Part shown: piece by piece, positions 54,434 through 62,309 of the stretch | How the letters are laid out: each line of letters begins with the position of its first letter | How positions within the stretch are numbered: the stretch's first letter is position 1 | Assembly: GCA_032162705.1 (NCBI GenBank) | Contig: JAVRON010000052.1 | Coordinates: 1 to 64,000, forward strand | Reading direction: 5' to 3' | Length of the DNA: 64,000 nt | Origin: QHXN01 sp032162705 | GTDB taxonomy: Bacteria > Acidobacteriota > Blastocatellia > Pyrinomonadales > Pyrinomonadaceae | The notes under the pieces: generated by a model | Told to the model about the DNA's origin: nothing | Seen by the model: the letters and a program-made list of their open reading frames with translations, nothing else | Database searches by the model: none | Program-made: the position numbers and the translations under genes

Positions 54434-55459
54434 ATGCGCTACGTTGACAATCCGCCCAACCCCTGGCTCTCGACGAGTGTCGAGTGGATCGGCGAGCCGC
54501 CCGAGTCGAAGGTCGAGGTCTTCGAGGAGACCGAGACGCGCCGCATCATCACACACAACGACAGTCCCGATGTGGGTTTCGACTACTCGGTCAACTGCTA
54601 TCGCGGCTGCACACACGCGTGCAGTTATTGCTTCAGCCGCCCGACGCACGAGTACCTCGGCTTTGGCGCGGGCACCGATTTCGAGACGAAGATCGTCGCC
54701 AAGATTCACGCGCCAGAGCTTTTGCGCGATGAGTTCATGCGCCCGTCATGGCGTGGGCAGACCATCGTCTTCTCGTTCACCTCCGACCCGTATCTTCCGC
54801 TCGAAGCGAACTACAAATTGACGCGTCGCTGTCTGGAAGTCTGCCTTGAGTTTCGCAATCCCGTCGGTGTCGTCACCAAGTCGGCGCTCGTTCGACGCGA
54901 CAAAGATTTGCTCTCCGCGCTCGCGCGCGAGGCAGGGGCCAGCGTCTACTTCTCGATACCTTTTGCGGACGACGCGACGGCGAAGGCGCTTGAGCCTTCC
55001 GCGCCTCTGCCCGCCGCGCGCTTCCGCGCAATGGCCGAACTCGCCGAAGCGGGTGTTCCCGTCGGCCTCGCCATCGCGCCCGTCATCCCCGGTTTAAGCG
55101 ACCCGGACATTCCGAAACTCCTCAAGCGCGCGAAGGAGGCGGGCGCGCGCCGTGCCTTCATCAACCTTCTGCGACTTCCCGGAAACGTCGCGCCCTACTT
55201 CGAGCAGCGGCTTCGCGAGCGCTTGCCGACGAAGGCCGAACGCGTGCTCGCGCGCCAGAGAGAGGTGCGCGGCGGGCGCTTGAACTCAAGCGAGTTCGGC
55301 GAACGCATGCAAGGGCACGGCGTCTACTGGCAGCTCATCGAAAAGAGCTTCCGCGTCCACTGCGCGCGCCTCGGCTTCAATCGGGAAGAGGAACGATCAT
55401 ACTCAACTCATCCGAGCACATTCCGCAGGCCGTCGGCGCAAGCGTCGCTGTTTGAATGA
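54434..55459 (+). CDS. Radical SAM protein, PA0069/SplB-like
   Basis: 341 aa from ATG 54434. The cluster motif is GCTHACSYCFSRP (CxxxCxxC at about 60-67), followed by TSDPYLPLEANYKLTRRCLEVCLEFRNPVGVVTKSALVRRD and PVIPGLSDPDIPKLLKRAKEAGARRAFI. It starts with the typical NPPNPW...E.......ETRRIITHNDSPDVGFDYSVNCYRGC. The family is often found as 'PA0069 family radical SAM protein', related to spore photoproduct lyase. Reaction unknown; DNA or RNA repair is a guess. A small hairpin (gacggc/gccgtc) lies just before the start. Confidence 0.88.
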   Translation: MRYVDNPPNPWLSTSVEWIGEPPESKVEVFEETETRRIITHNDSPDVGFDYSVNCYRGCTHACSYCFSRPTHEYLGFGAGTDFETKIVAKIHAPELLRDEFMRPSWRGQTIVFSFTSDPYLPLEANYKLTRRCLEVCLEFRNPVGVVTKSALVRRDKDLLSALAREAGASVYFSIPFADDATAKALEPSAPLPAARFRAMAELAEAGVPVGLAIAPVIPGLSDPDIPKLLKRAKEAGARRAFINLLRLPGNVAPYFEQRLRERLPTKAERVLARQREVRGGRLNSSEFGERMQGHGVYWQLIEKSFRVHCARLGFNREEERSYSTHPSTFRRPSAQASLFE

Positions 55460-55572
55460 GGTTCTTGAGTGTGGCGCGTCGAGTGTTCACCGCAGCTCGC
55501 ATAAAATTCGAGTGAGAGATAAACGCGCCCGGAGGATGGGAAAAGAGGGACAAACGCCCGTCACCAAAACTC

Positions 55573-55602
55573 TTCAACGCGCGGCGCGAGTGCCGGTATA
55601 AT
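55573..55602 (+). promoter_or_regulatory. Sigma-70 promoter of the CBS-GSDH operon
   Basis: Perfect TATAAT at 55597-55602 with a weak TTCAAC 18 bp upstream. About 45 bp before the CBS gene start. Confidence 0.65.
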
Positions 55603-55648
55603 GTGTGCGCTCTTGGCAAAGAGAACCGGCAGGAGGGAGTCGAAGCGT

Positions 55649-56074
55649 ATGATGACCATCAAGCACGTGGTATGTGATCGCGAGCCTTACTTCGTGAGCG
55701 ATACGGCGACCGCTCTGGACGCCGCCGAATACATGGCGAGCCGCAAGATCGGGGCGGTCTGCGTCCTCGACGCCGAAGAGAAACTGTGCGGCATCTTCTC
55801 CGAACGCGACCTGCTCAACCGCGTCGTCGTCCGCAAGCTCGACCCGGCAGCAGTCCCCATCCGCGAAGTGATGAGCGAGCCGCGCGCGGTCATCGAGTGC
55901 GGCGACACCCCGCACGAGGCTTTAGAACGTATGGAGCAAGTCGGCAGCCGTCATCTTCCCGTCGTCGATGGAGACAAATTCATCGGCATGCTCTCAATGC
56001 GCGACATCATGCGCGTCGAGATCGGCGAGCAGGGAGCCGAGCTGCAACTGCTGCACGAGTACATCTCGCATTGA
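55649..56074 (+). CDS. CBS-pair domain protein
   Basis: 141 aa from ATG 55649 with GGAGGGAG upstream. Two CBS motifs: DTATALDAAEYMASRKIGAVCVLDAEEKLCGIFSERDLLNRVV (about 20-62) and EVMSEPRAVIECGDTPHEALERMEQVGSRHLPVVDGDKFIGMLSMRDIMRV (about 73-125). A stand-alone Bateman module that would bind adenosine nucleotides. The stop overlaps the next start (TGATG), so the two genes share an operon though their link in function is unclear. Confidence 0.9.
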   Translation: MMTIKHVVCDREPYFVSDTATALDAAEYMASRKIGAVCVLDAEEKLCGIFSERDLLNRVVVRKLDPAAVPIREVMSEPRAVIECGDTPHEALERMEQVGSRHLPVVDGDKFIGMLSMRDIMRVEIGEQGAELQLLHEYISH

Positions 56075-57297
56075 TGAAGAAATTGCCGACCAGGAATCTG
56101 CCGACAAAAACTCTGCCAACTCAGAAGCTGACGGACAAAGTATCTATGTGGCCGCATAACTTTCTGGCGCTCGTCTGCGCCGTGGCTTTGCTGCTGTCTT
56201 GTGGTCAACCGCCGAAGGGTCGCGGCGCGGGCGAGGTCGCTTCGACCAGCGACGGCGCGGCCAGCTTCCGCGTCGAGACGGTTATCGGCAACCTCGAAGT
56301 CCCCTGGTCAATCGTCTTTACGCCCGATGGCCGGATGCTCTTCAACGAGCGACCGGGGCGCGTGCGTGTCTATGAGAATGGAAAGTTGAGGCCGCAGCCG
56401 CTCGCCGTCATCGAAGACGTTGAGCCTACGGGCGAGAGCGGGCTGATGGGCCTCACGCTGCATCCACGGTTCGCCGACAATCACCTGCTTTACATCTCCT
56501 ACGCATACAAGTCTGGTGGCGACGAGCGCGTGCGCGTCGTGCGCTTCCGCGAGACAGGCACGGCGCTCGCAGACCGCAAGGTAATTATCGAAGACCTTCC
56601 GGCGGCGCAGTTTCATGCGGGTACGCGTCTGCGCTTTGGCCCCGACGGCAAGCTCTATGTGACGACCGGCGACGCTACTACGCGCGAGATCGCGCAACGC
56701 CTCGACTCGCTCGGCGGAAAGGTTCTGCGCCTGAATGACGACGGCACAGTGCCACCCGATAATCCCTTCGTCGGCCAGTCAAACGCGCGCCCCGAAATCT
56801 GGACGTACGGCCACCGCAACTCGCAGGGGCTAGACTGGCAGCCGGGAACGAATCTCCTGTTCGAGACCGAACATGGCCCCTCCGGCTTCGATGGCCCCGG
56901 CGGCGGCGACGAAGTGAACATCGTCGAGCGTGGTAAGAACTACGGCTGGCCCGTCATTCACCACACCGCGACGAAGGCCGGGATGGAGTCGCCTCTTCTC
57001 GAATACACGCCCGCGTGCGCGCCCGCAAGCGGGACGTTCTATCGCGGCACGTTGCTCGCACAGTTCAAGGGGAACTTCTTCTTCGGCTGCCTGCGCGGCG
57101 AAGGACTCCAGCGCGTCGTGCTCGACGGGCGCAAAGTCGTCAGCCAGGAGCGCCTGCTTCAAGGCCAGTACGGACGCATCCGCGACGTAACGGAAGGCCC
57201 CGACGGCGCGCTCTACTTCTCGACTTCCAATCGCGATGGACGCGGCTCGCCCGCCAAAGACGACGACCGCATCATGCGTCTCGTTCCACAACGATGA
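56074..57297 (+). CDS. PQQ-dependent sugar dehydrogenase-like lipoprotein
   Basis: 407 aa from ATG 56074; an inner ATG at 56146 starts the signal peptide directly and may be the true one. Lipobox LLLSCG (Cys about 48). Six-bladed propeller family motifs: LEVPWSIVFTPDGRMLFNERPGRVRV, GLMGLTLHPRFADNHLLYISYAY, FHAGTRLRFGPDGKLYVTTGD, LGGKVLRLNDDGTVPPDNPF, TYGHRNSQGLDWQPGTNLLFETEHGP and GGDEVNIVERGKNYGWPVI. These fit aldose sugar dehydrogenases. Three or four 15-bp tandem repeats (56083-56142) code LPTxx units before the signal. The stop lies in a heptamer palindrome. Confidence 0.88.
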   Translation: MKKLPTRNLPTKTLPTQKLTDKVSMWPHNFLALVCAVALLLSCGQPPKGRGAGEVASTSDGAASFRVETVIGNLEVPWSIVFTPDGRMLFNERPGRVRVYENGKLRPQPLAVIEDVEPTGESGLMGLTLHPRFADNHLLYISYAYKSGGDERVRVVRFRETGTALADRKVIIEDLPAAQFHAGTRLRFGPDGKLYVTTGDATTREIAQRLDSLGGKVLRLNDDGTVPPDNPFVGQSNARPEIWTYGHRNSQGLDWQPGTNLLFETEHGPSGFDGPGGGDEVNIVERGKNYGWPVIHHTATKAGMESPLLEYTPACAPASGTFYRGTLLAQFKGNFFFGCLRGEGLQRVVLDGRKVVSQERLLQGQYGRIRDVTEGPDGALYFSTSNRDGRGSPAKDDDRIMRLVPQR

Positions 57298-57364
57298 ACG
57301 CGGAACGATGAACTGAAAAACAAGCTGTCTTCAGTTCATCGTTAATCATTCCGCATTCATCGTT
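57289..57364. repeat. Intergenic palindrome, heptamer family G
   Basis: Left arm of AACGATG/AACGCGG/AACTGAA heptamers and right arm of the complement (TTCATCG, TTCCGCA). It starts at the end of the sugar-dehydrogenase gene and includes its TGA. It sits between convergent genes. Confidence 0.9.
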
Positions 57365-57395
57365 TCATTCGTTCCAGGCCTTCAGCACTTCTTCC

Positions 57396-58424
57396 TCAAA
57401 GCGTGCGTGTCACTTTTGCGAGCGAGCGCGGGGCATCGGGGTCAAGCCCCTTAGCGTCCGCGAGCAGCGCGGCGAAGAGTTGTGCGGGGATGATGTAGGG
57501 GATGACGGACAGCATCTCGTTGATCCCGGCGGGGAGGCGGACAGAGCGCGTCGCAAGCTTGGCAACCTCCTCATCCGAAGTGAAGGCGAGCGTGTCGGCG
57601 CGAAGCTCCTTCAGGCGCGCGAGCAACTCGCGCACGCCCCCGAGCGTCACGCCCGGCGGGGCAAAGGCGAAGATCGGGAAGTGTCGCTCGACAACCGCGA
57701 GCGGCCCGTGCAGAAAGTCTGCCGACGAGAAACGCTCGGCCACGACGTAGCAGGTCTCCATCAGCTTCAAGGCCATCTCGAAGGCGTTGGCATAGACCAG
57801 CCCGCGCCCGACGACGACGCAGTTCTCCATGAAGACGTAGCGCTCGACCATCTGCTCGATCTGTGGACGCAGGCTCAAAGCACTCGCGGCGAACTCAGGG
57901 ATAGCCTCATAGCCGAGTCGCGCCGCGCCGCCCGAGAGCGCCTCGGCCAGCATGTAGAAGTGTAGAAGCTGGCCCGTGTAGGTCTTCGTCGCCGCAACCG
58001 AACGCTCACGCCCGCCGTGCATCAAGAGCGTCTCGTCCACCAATTTCGTCATTGATGAATCGGCCTCGTTCGTGATGCCGATGGTGCAGTACGCTCCGCC
58101 TTCGCGCGCTTCGGCGAGCACGCGGTTGATGTCCTCGCCCTCGCCCGACTGCGAGACGCCGATGACGACCGCGCGTTCAAGTCGCAGCCGCGCCCCGTAG
58201 AGCGTGCTGACCGAAGGCGCGGCCAGCGCGACGGGGATGCCGGTCGTTATCTCAAGCAGGTAGCGCCCGAAGAGCGCGGCGTTGTCCGATGAGCCGCGCG
58301 CGACGAGCACGATCAGGTCAACTTCGCGCGCGAGCAGACGCTCGCCGAGGCGCGCAACCTTCCCGCGCTCCTCTTCGATGGTGCGCGCGAGAGCCTCCGG
58401 CTGCTGCGCGATCTCTTCGAGCAT
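57396..58424 (-). CDS. SIS-domain sugar isomerase/deaminase (GlmS-like isomerase domain)
   Basis: 342 aa from the ATG at 58424 (25 codons longer is possible). Two SIS domains: LIVLVARGSSDNAALFGRYLLEITTGIPVALAAPSVSTLYG and VIGVSQSGEGEDINRVLAEAREGGAYCTIGITN, then CVVVGRGLVYANAFEMALKLMETCYVVAERFSSADFLHGPLAVV. Matches the isomerase half of glucosamine-6-phosphate synthase without the glutaminase, a group that includes glucosamine-6-phosphate deaminases such as NagB-II. Divergent from the GH20 gene, so probably a step in aminosugar use. Confidence 0.88.
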   Translation of the reverse strand: MLEEIAQQPEALARTIEEERGKVARLGERLLAREVDLIVLVARGSSDNAALFGRYLLEITTGIPVALAAPSVSTLYGARLRLERAVVIGVSQSGEGEDINRVLAEAREGGAYCTIGITNEADSSMTKLVDETLLMHGGRERSVAATKTYTGQLLHFYMLAEALSGGAARLGYEAIPEFAASALSLRPQIEQMVERYVFMENCVVVGRGLVYANAFEMALKLMETCYVVAERFSSADFLHGPLAVVERHFPIFAFAPPGVTLGGVRELLARLKELRADTLAFTSDEEVAKLATRSVRLPAGINEMLSVIPYIIPAQLFAALLADAKGLDPDAPRSLAKVTRTL

Positions 58425-58512
58425 CAGTGACACGGCTGAACAGTTCTCCTCGCTAAAATCTCGTCCGTTGACTCGACATCTGCATAACGCGTTGCTCATC
58501 TTGCACAGCGCG

Positions 58513-58541
58513 TTGACTCTCTTTTGCCATCATGTTAATTG
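58513..58541 (+). promoter_or_regulatory. Possible promoter of the GH20 gene
   Basis: TTGACT, 17-bp spacer, TAATTG. About 50 bp before the ATG. It is in the divergent region between the SIS gene and the GH20 gene. Confidence 0.4.
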
Positions 58542-58592
58542 TCGGCGCAAGTGTTCTGACACCACATCCGAATTTTTTATTCGCAAATCGAC

Positions 58593-60776
58593 GTGATGAA
58601 AACTACCTTGCCGCAGACACGTAAGACGGCGCTCGCCTCCATCCTACTACTTTTGACCTTCTTCGCCGCGACCGCATGGCGACCCGCCGCCCACGCGCAA
58701 GAGCGAAGGGCGGCAACACTCAAGCTCAAAGAAGCTCCGACGCAGACAGCCGAATCTCAGTCCGCCGTCCAGATCATCCCCGCGCCGAAATCCCTTGCAT
58801 CGACGGGCGAAAACTTTTCGCTCTCGCGGGACGCGCGCATCACGCTCGCCGACCCGAAGTCTGCGGACGACCGCTTCGCCGCACAGGATTTCGCCGACGA
58901 CGTAAGCGCAACGGCGAACGTCACGCTCCGCGTCGGCGAAGGGGGAGGGAAGCGAAGGATTCTCGTCGGACTCTTCACACTCCCGCGCGTGCGCGCTGCA
59001 ATCGAGAAGGAAGGATTGAGCCTCCCCGATAACATGGACGAGGAAGGCTATCTGCTCATCGTGAAGTCGAACCTGATCGTCGTCACGGGTCAGACGGCGA
59101 CGGGGACGTTCTACGGTCTTCAGACGCTCAAGCAGCTCGTGCGGGGCGAGGGCGACGCGGCGTTTGTGCAGGGAGTGCAGATAACTGACTGGCCTTCGAT
59201 GCGTTGGCGCGCGCTCTCCGACGACATCAGCCGCGGCCCCATCCCTACGCTCGAATACTTCAAGCGGCAGATTCGCACAGAGGCTATGTTCAAGATGAAC
59301 ATGCACAGCCTCTACATGGAGCACGTCTTCGCTTCGGCTTCGCACCCGCTCATCGCTCCCGAGGGCGGCGCGCTTGCGCCCGACGAAATCCGCGAGCTGG
59401 TCGCATACGCGCGCCGCTTCCACGTCGAACTCGTCCCGCAGCAGCAGACCTTCGGCCACCTGCACAAGGCGCTCAAGCTTGAGAAGTATAACGAGCTGGC
59501 CGAGGTTCCATACGGCGACGTGCTCTCGCCGCAACAGGAGGGCACGTACAAGCTGGTCTCGGACTTGTACAGAGAACTCGATGAGCTGTTCCCGGGCAAG
59601 TTCTTTCACATCGGCGCGGACGAGACGGTCGAGCTGGGTCGCGGTCAGAGCGCCGAACAGGTGAAGACGCGCGGCGTAGGCCCCGTCTACTTCGACCACC
59701 TCAAGCGCGTGCGCGAACTCCTGCGGCCTTACAATCGGCGTCTGATGTTCTGGGGCGACATCGCGCTCAATCATCCAGACCTTCTGCCCGGCGTGCCGCG
59801 CGACATGATCGCGATGAACTGGGACTATGCGCCGAAAGATACTTACGAGGCGCGCATCGCACTCTTCAAGAAGGCAGGGCTTGAACAGTTCGTCTGCCCC
59901 GGCGTCCAGAGCTGGAACCAGATATTCCCGAACACCGAAGCGGCACGCGTCAACATCACGAACTTCATCCGCGACGGACAGAAGGCGGGCGTGCTCGGCG
60001 TGATGAACACCGAATGGGACGACGACGGCGAGTCGCTGTTCGAGGGCGCGTGGTACGGTGTCGTGCTCGGCGCAGCGAGTTCGTGGCAGGCAGCGCCGCT
60101 CGACCTCGCTGCCTTCGAGCGCGACTTCGACTGGGCTTTCTTTCGTCACGAAGGCCAAGAGCTAACGAAGGCCACGCGCACGCTCGGCGGCGTCAATCAG
60201 CTACTCGGCATCAGCTCAAGCGACCAGCTTTTCTGGCGCGACCCCTTCACGGATGACTTTCAGGAAGTGGTCGCGCGCAAGCTCGAAGACAAGACGCGGC
60301 AGATGCGTCTCGCCGTCGAGGGGGCCGAAGAGACCATCCTGCGCGAGCGTTCGCACGCCGGTCGCAATCTCCAGACACTCGAAGCGATGCGTCTCGCCGC
60401 GCGTCGCTTCGACCACATGGGACGCCGCGCGCAGGTCGTCGAACAATTCAGCCGCGACTACTGGGACGCATATTTGAACATGGGCGACCGACGCCGTGTG
60501 CGACGCCTGCGTTCTTATTCGGGCGCGGTCTACAACTCTCTGCGCGAGATGGCCGAGGAGTTGACGGAGTTGCGCGAAGCCTACCGCGAGCAATGGCTCA
60601 GAGAGAATCGCCCTTACTGGCTCGCGAGCGTACTGGCGCGTTATGATCTCGCCGTCTCGCGCTGGCTCTCGCGCTCGAAGCAGATGGAAGAGGCTCTGCG
60701 CGACTACGACCAGACCTCAACGCTGCCCGCGCCGTCCGAGTTCGGCCTCGGCCCGCGGCCCACGCAGGAAGATTGA
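58593..60776 (+). CDS. GH20 beta-N-acetylhexosaminidase
   Basis: 727 aa. Signal peptide (about 1-35, ending AHAQ). N-terminal GH20b domain (about 60-195) with the typical IPAPKSLASTGENFSLSRDARI and TGTFYGLQTLKQLV. Catalytic barrel (about 205-490) with WRALSDDISRGPIPTLEYFKRQIRTEAMFKMNM, the acid/base pair D-E in HIGADETVELG (about 347), and MNTEWDDDGES. A helical C-terminal domain (about 530-727) with many Arg. Releases terminal GlcNAc/GalNAc from chitin, peptidoglycan or glycans outside the cell. ATG 58593 or 58596. Confidence 0.92.
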   Translation: MMKTTLPQTRKTALASILLLLTFFAATAWRPAAHAQERRAATLKLKEAPTQTAESQSAVQIIPAPKSLASTGENFSLSRDARITLADPKSADDRFAAQDFADDVSATANVTLRVGEGGGKRRILVGLFTLPRVRAAIEKEGLSLPDNMDEEGYLLIVKSNLIVVTGQTATGTFYGLQTLKQLVRGEGDAAFVQGVQITDWPSMRWRALSDDISRGPIPTLEYFKRQIRTEAMFKMNMHSLYMEHVFASASHPLIAPEGGALAPDEIRELVAYARRFHVELVPQQQTFGHLHKALKLEKYNELAEVPYGDVLSPQQEGTYKLVSDLYRELDELFPGKFFHIGADETVELGRGQSAEQVKTRGVGPVYFDHLKRVRELLRPYNRRLMFWGDIALNHPDLLPGVPRDMIAMNWDYAPKDTYEARIALFKKAGLEQFVCPGVQSWNQIFPNTEAARVNITNFIRDGQKAGVLGVMNTEWDDDGESLFEGAWYGVVLGAASSWQAAPLDLAAFERDFDWAFFRHEGQELTKATRTLGGVNQLLGISSSDQLFWRDPFTDDFQEVVARKLEDKTRQMRLAVEGAEETILRERSHAGRNLQTLEAMRLAARRFDHMGRRAQVVEQFSRDYWDAYLNMGDRRRVRRLRSYSGAVYNSLREMAEELTELREAYREQWLRENRPYWLASVLARYDLAVSRWLSRSKQMEEALRDYDQTSTLPAPSEFGLGPRPTQED

Positions 60777-60780
60777 TTTA

Positions 60781-60881
60781 GACCTTCGAGAACTTTGTGA
60801 ATCCCTTCGTGTCCTTTTGGTTAGAGAGCCAGCGCTTAACCACAAAGGACACGAAGGGATTCACAAAGGCCACAAAGAAGG
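60781..60881. repeat. Intergenic palindrome, 9-bp family D, copy 3
   Basis: Left arm CTTTGTGAATCCCTTCGTGTC, right arm its complement GACACGAAGGGATTCACAAAG. Its right end runs into the AGGAGGAGG ribosome binding site of the next gene. Confidence 0.93.
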
Positions 60882-60895
60882 AGGAGGTGTCGAAG

Positions 60896-62140
60896 ATGAG
60901 TGTGAGTGTCGGCGAGCATAGGACAGGCGTGCGGACGGAAGAGGAGGCCACGCGTATCAGGGCGGGCGCGGCGACGGGCGGCGACGGAATAGAGCGTGCG
61001 CCGGGCGCGACGCGCATCCTATCGCTCGACGTGTTCCGCGGCATGACCGTCGCGGGAATGGTTCTGGTCAACAATCCCGGTACGTGGGGCGCAATCTACA
61101 GTCCGCTCGAACACGCCACATGGCATGGTTGGACGCCGACCGACCTAGTCTTCCCGTTCTTCCTTTTTATCGTCGGCGTCTCGATCACGCTCGCGCTCTC
61201 GCGCCGCGCCGAAGCAGTGGGGAGCAAGCGAGACCTCTACGTGAAGATCGTCCGCCGCTCCGTCATCATCTTTGCGCTGGCGCTGGTGCTCGCGGGCTTT
61301 CCGTTCTACAACTTCACGACGCACACATCTATCGACCTCTCGGCCATACGTCTGACCGGCGTGCTCAATCGCATCGCCGTCTGCTACCTCTTCGCCTCGA
61401 TCATCTTCCTCAAGACAAACTGGCGCAGGCAGGCCGTCATCATCGGCGTGCTGCTCATCATTTACTGGGCGATTCTCGTGCTCTTGCCTGCGCCTGGCTC
61501 CGCCGCGGGCGACATGTCGAAGCAGGGCAGCATCGTCTCCTACGTTGACCGCACGATTCTAGGCAATCACATCTGGAAGGGCGGCGAGAAGATTTACGAC
61601 CCTGAAGGTATCCTGAGCACCATCGGCGCACTCGCGACGACGCTCGTCGGTGTGCTGGCCGGTCAGCTTTTGCGCTCGCGCCGCTCGGCGCTTGAGAAGG
61701 TTTCGGCGATGTTCGTCGCGGGCGTCGCAGGGATTGTCGCGGGGTGGGTCTGGAACTACTGGCTGCCTGTGAACAAGGCTCTATGGACAAGCTCGTACGT
61801 ATTGCTGACGGCAGGGATGGCGCTCGAACTGTTCGCCGCCTGTTACTGGTTGATAGACATACAGGGCTACAAGCGCTGGTCGCTTCCGTTTCGAGTCTTC
61901 GGAACCAACGCGCTCGCCGTCTTCTTCCTGACGGGACTGACCGCGCGTTTGCTGACGATCATCAAGCTGACGGGTGCGAACGGCCAACAGGTCGCGCTCC
62001 AGACCGTCATCTTCAAAAACCTCTTCGCCTCCTGGGCATCACCCATCAACGCCTCGCTCGCCTTCGCCGTCTGCTTCGTGCTCATCTGGCTCGGACTGAT
62101 GTCGATACTCTACCGTCGCGGCATCTTTATCAAAGTCTGA
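60896..62140 (+). CDS. NagX-like transmembrane acyltransferase (DUF5009 / HGSNAT family)
   Basis: 414 aa from ATG 60896 (AGGAGGAGGTG upstream). The family start LSLDVFRGMTVAGMVLVNNPGTWGAIYSPLEHATWHGWTPTDLVFPFFLFIVGVSITLALSRR is clear, with the His (HATWHGW) proposed to carry the acetyl group. About ten transmembrane helices. Human HGSNAT and bacterial NagX belong here; acetylation of GlcN or related aminosugars at the membrane fits the neighbouring hexosaminidase. Same operon as the GH20 gene. Confidence 0.9.
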   Translation: MSVSVGEHRTGVRTEEEATRIRAGAATGGDGIERAPGATRILSLDVFRGMTVAGMVLVNNPGTWGAIYSPLEHATWHGWTPTDLVFPFFLFIVGVSITLALSRRAEAVGSKRDLYVKIVRRSVIIFALALVLAGFPFYNFTTHTSIDLSAIRLTGVLNRIAVCYLFASIIFLKTNWRRQAVIIGVLLIIYWAILVLLPAPGSAAGDMSKQGSIVSYVDRTILGNHIWKGGEKIYDPEGILSTIGALATTLVGVLAGQLLRSRRSALEKVSAMFVAGVAGIVAGWVWNYWLPVNKALWTSSYVLLTAGMALELFAACYWLIDIQGYKRWSLPFRVFGTNALAVFFLTGLTARLLTIIKLTGANGQQVALQTVIFKNLFASWASPINASLAFAVCFVLIWLGLMSILYRRGIFIKV

Positions 62141-62184
62141 TGGGCAGGCACACTCAAGCAAACTTCAGATGAGTGTACGGAGTG

Positions 62185-62279
62185 GGGCGGAAGCCCGACC
62201 GTGAGGGAGGGCGTCTCGACTTCCGCCACACGCATCAAGATGCACTCTCTACGCCCTCCCTCACGGTCGGGCTTCCTCC
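62185..62279. repeat. Intergenic palindrome, family E, copy 4
   Basis: Arms GGCGGAAGCCCGACCGTGAGGG and its complement around a loop with a small hairpin. Lies between convergent genes, where it could act as a terminator for both, but it has no T-run. Confidence 0.93.
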
Positions 62280-62309
62280 TCGCTGCTCTCCAGCCAATTC
62301 AAAGAAGGC

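Noticed and set aside
58481..58523. Pair of 21-bp near repeats before the GH20 gene
   Set aside because: Similarity is low (several mismatches) and can be explained by chance in a short GC-rich stretch; not listed as a repeat.
58647..60158. A 503-codon minus-strand open frame opposite the GH20 gene
   Set aside because: It mirrors codon third-position GC bias of the real gene, with no family motif and no ribosome binding site.
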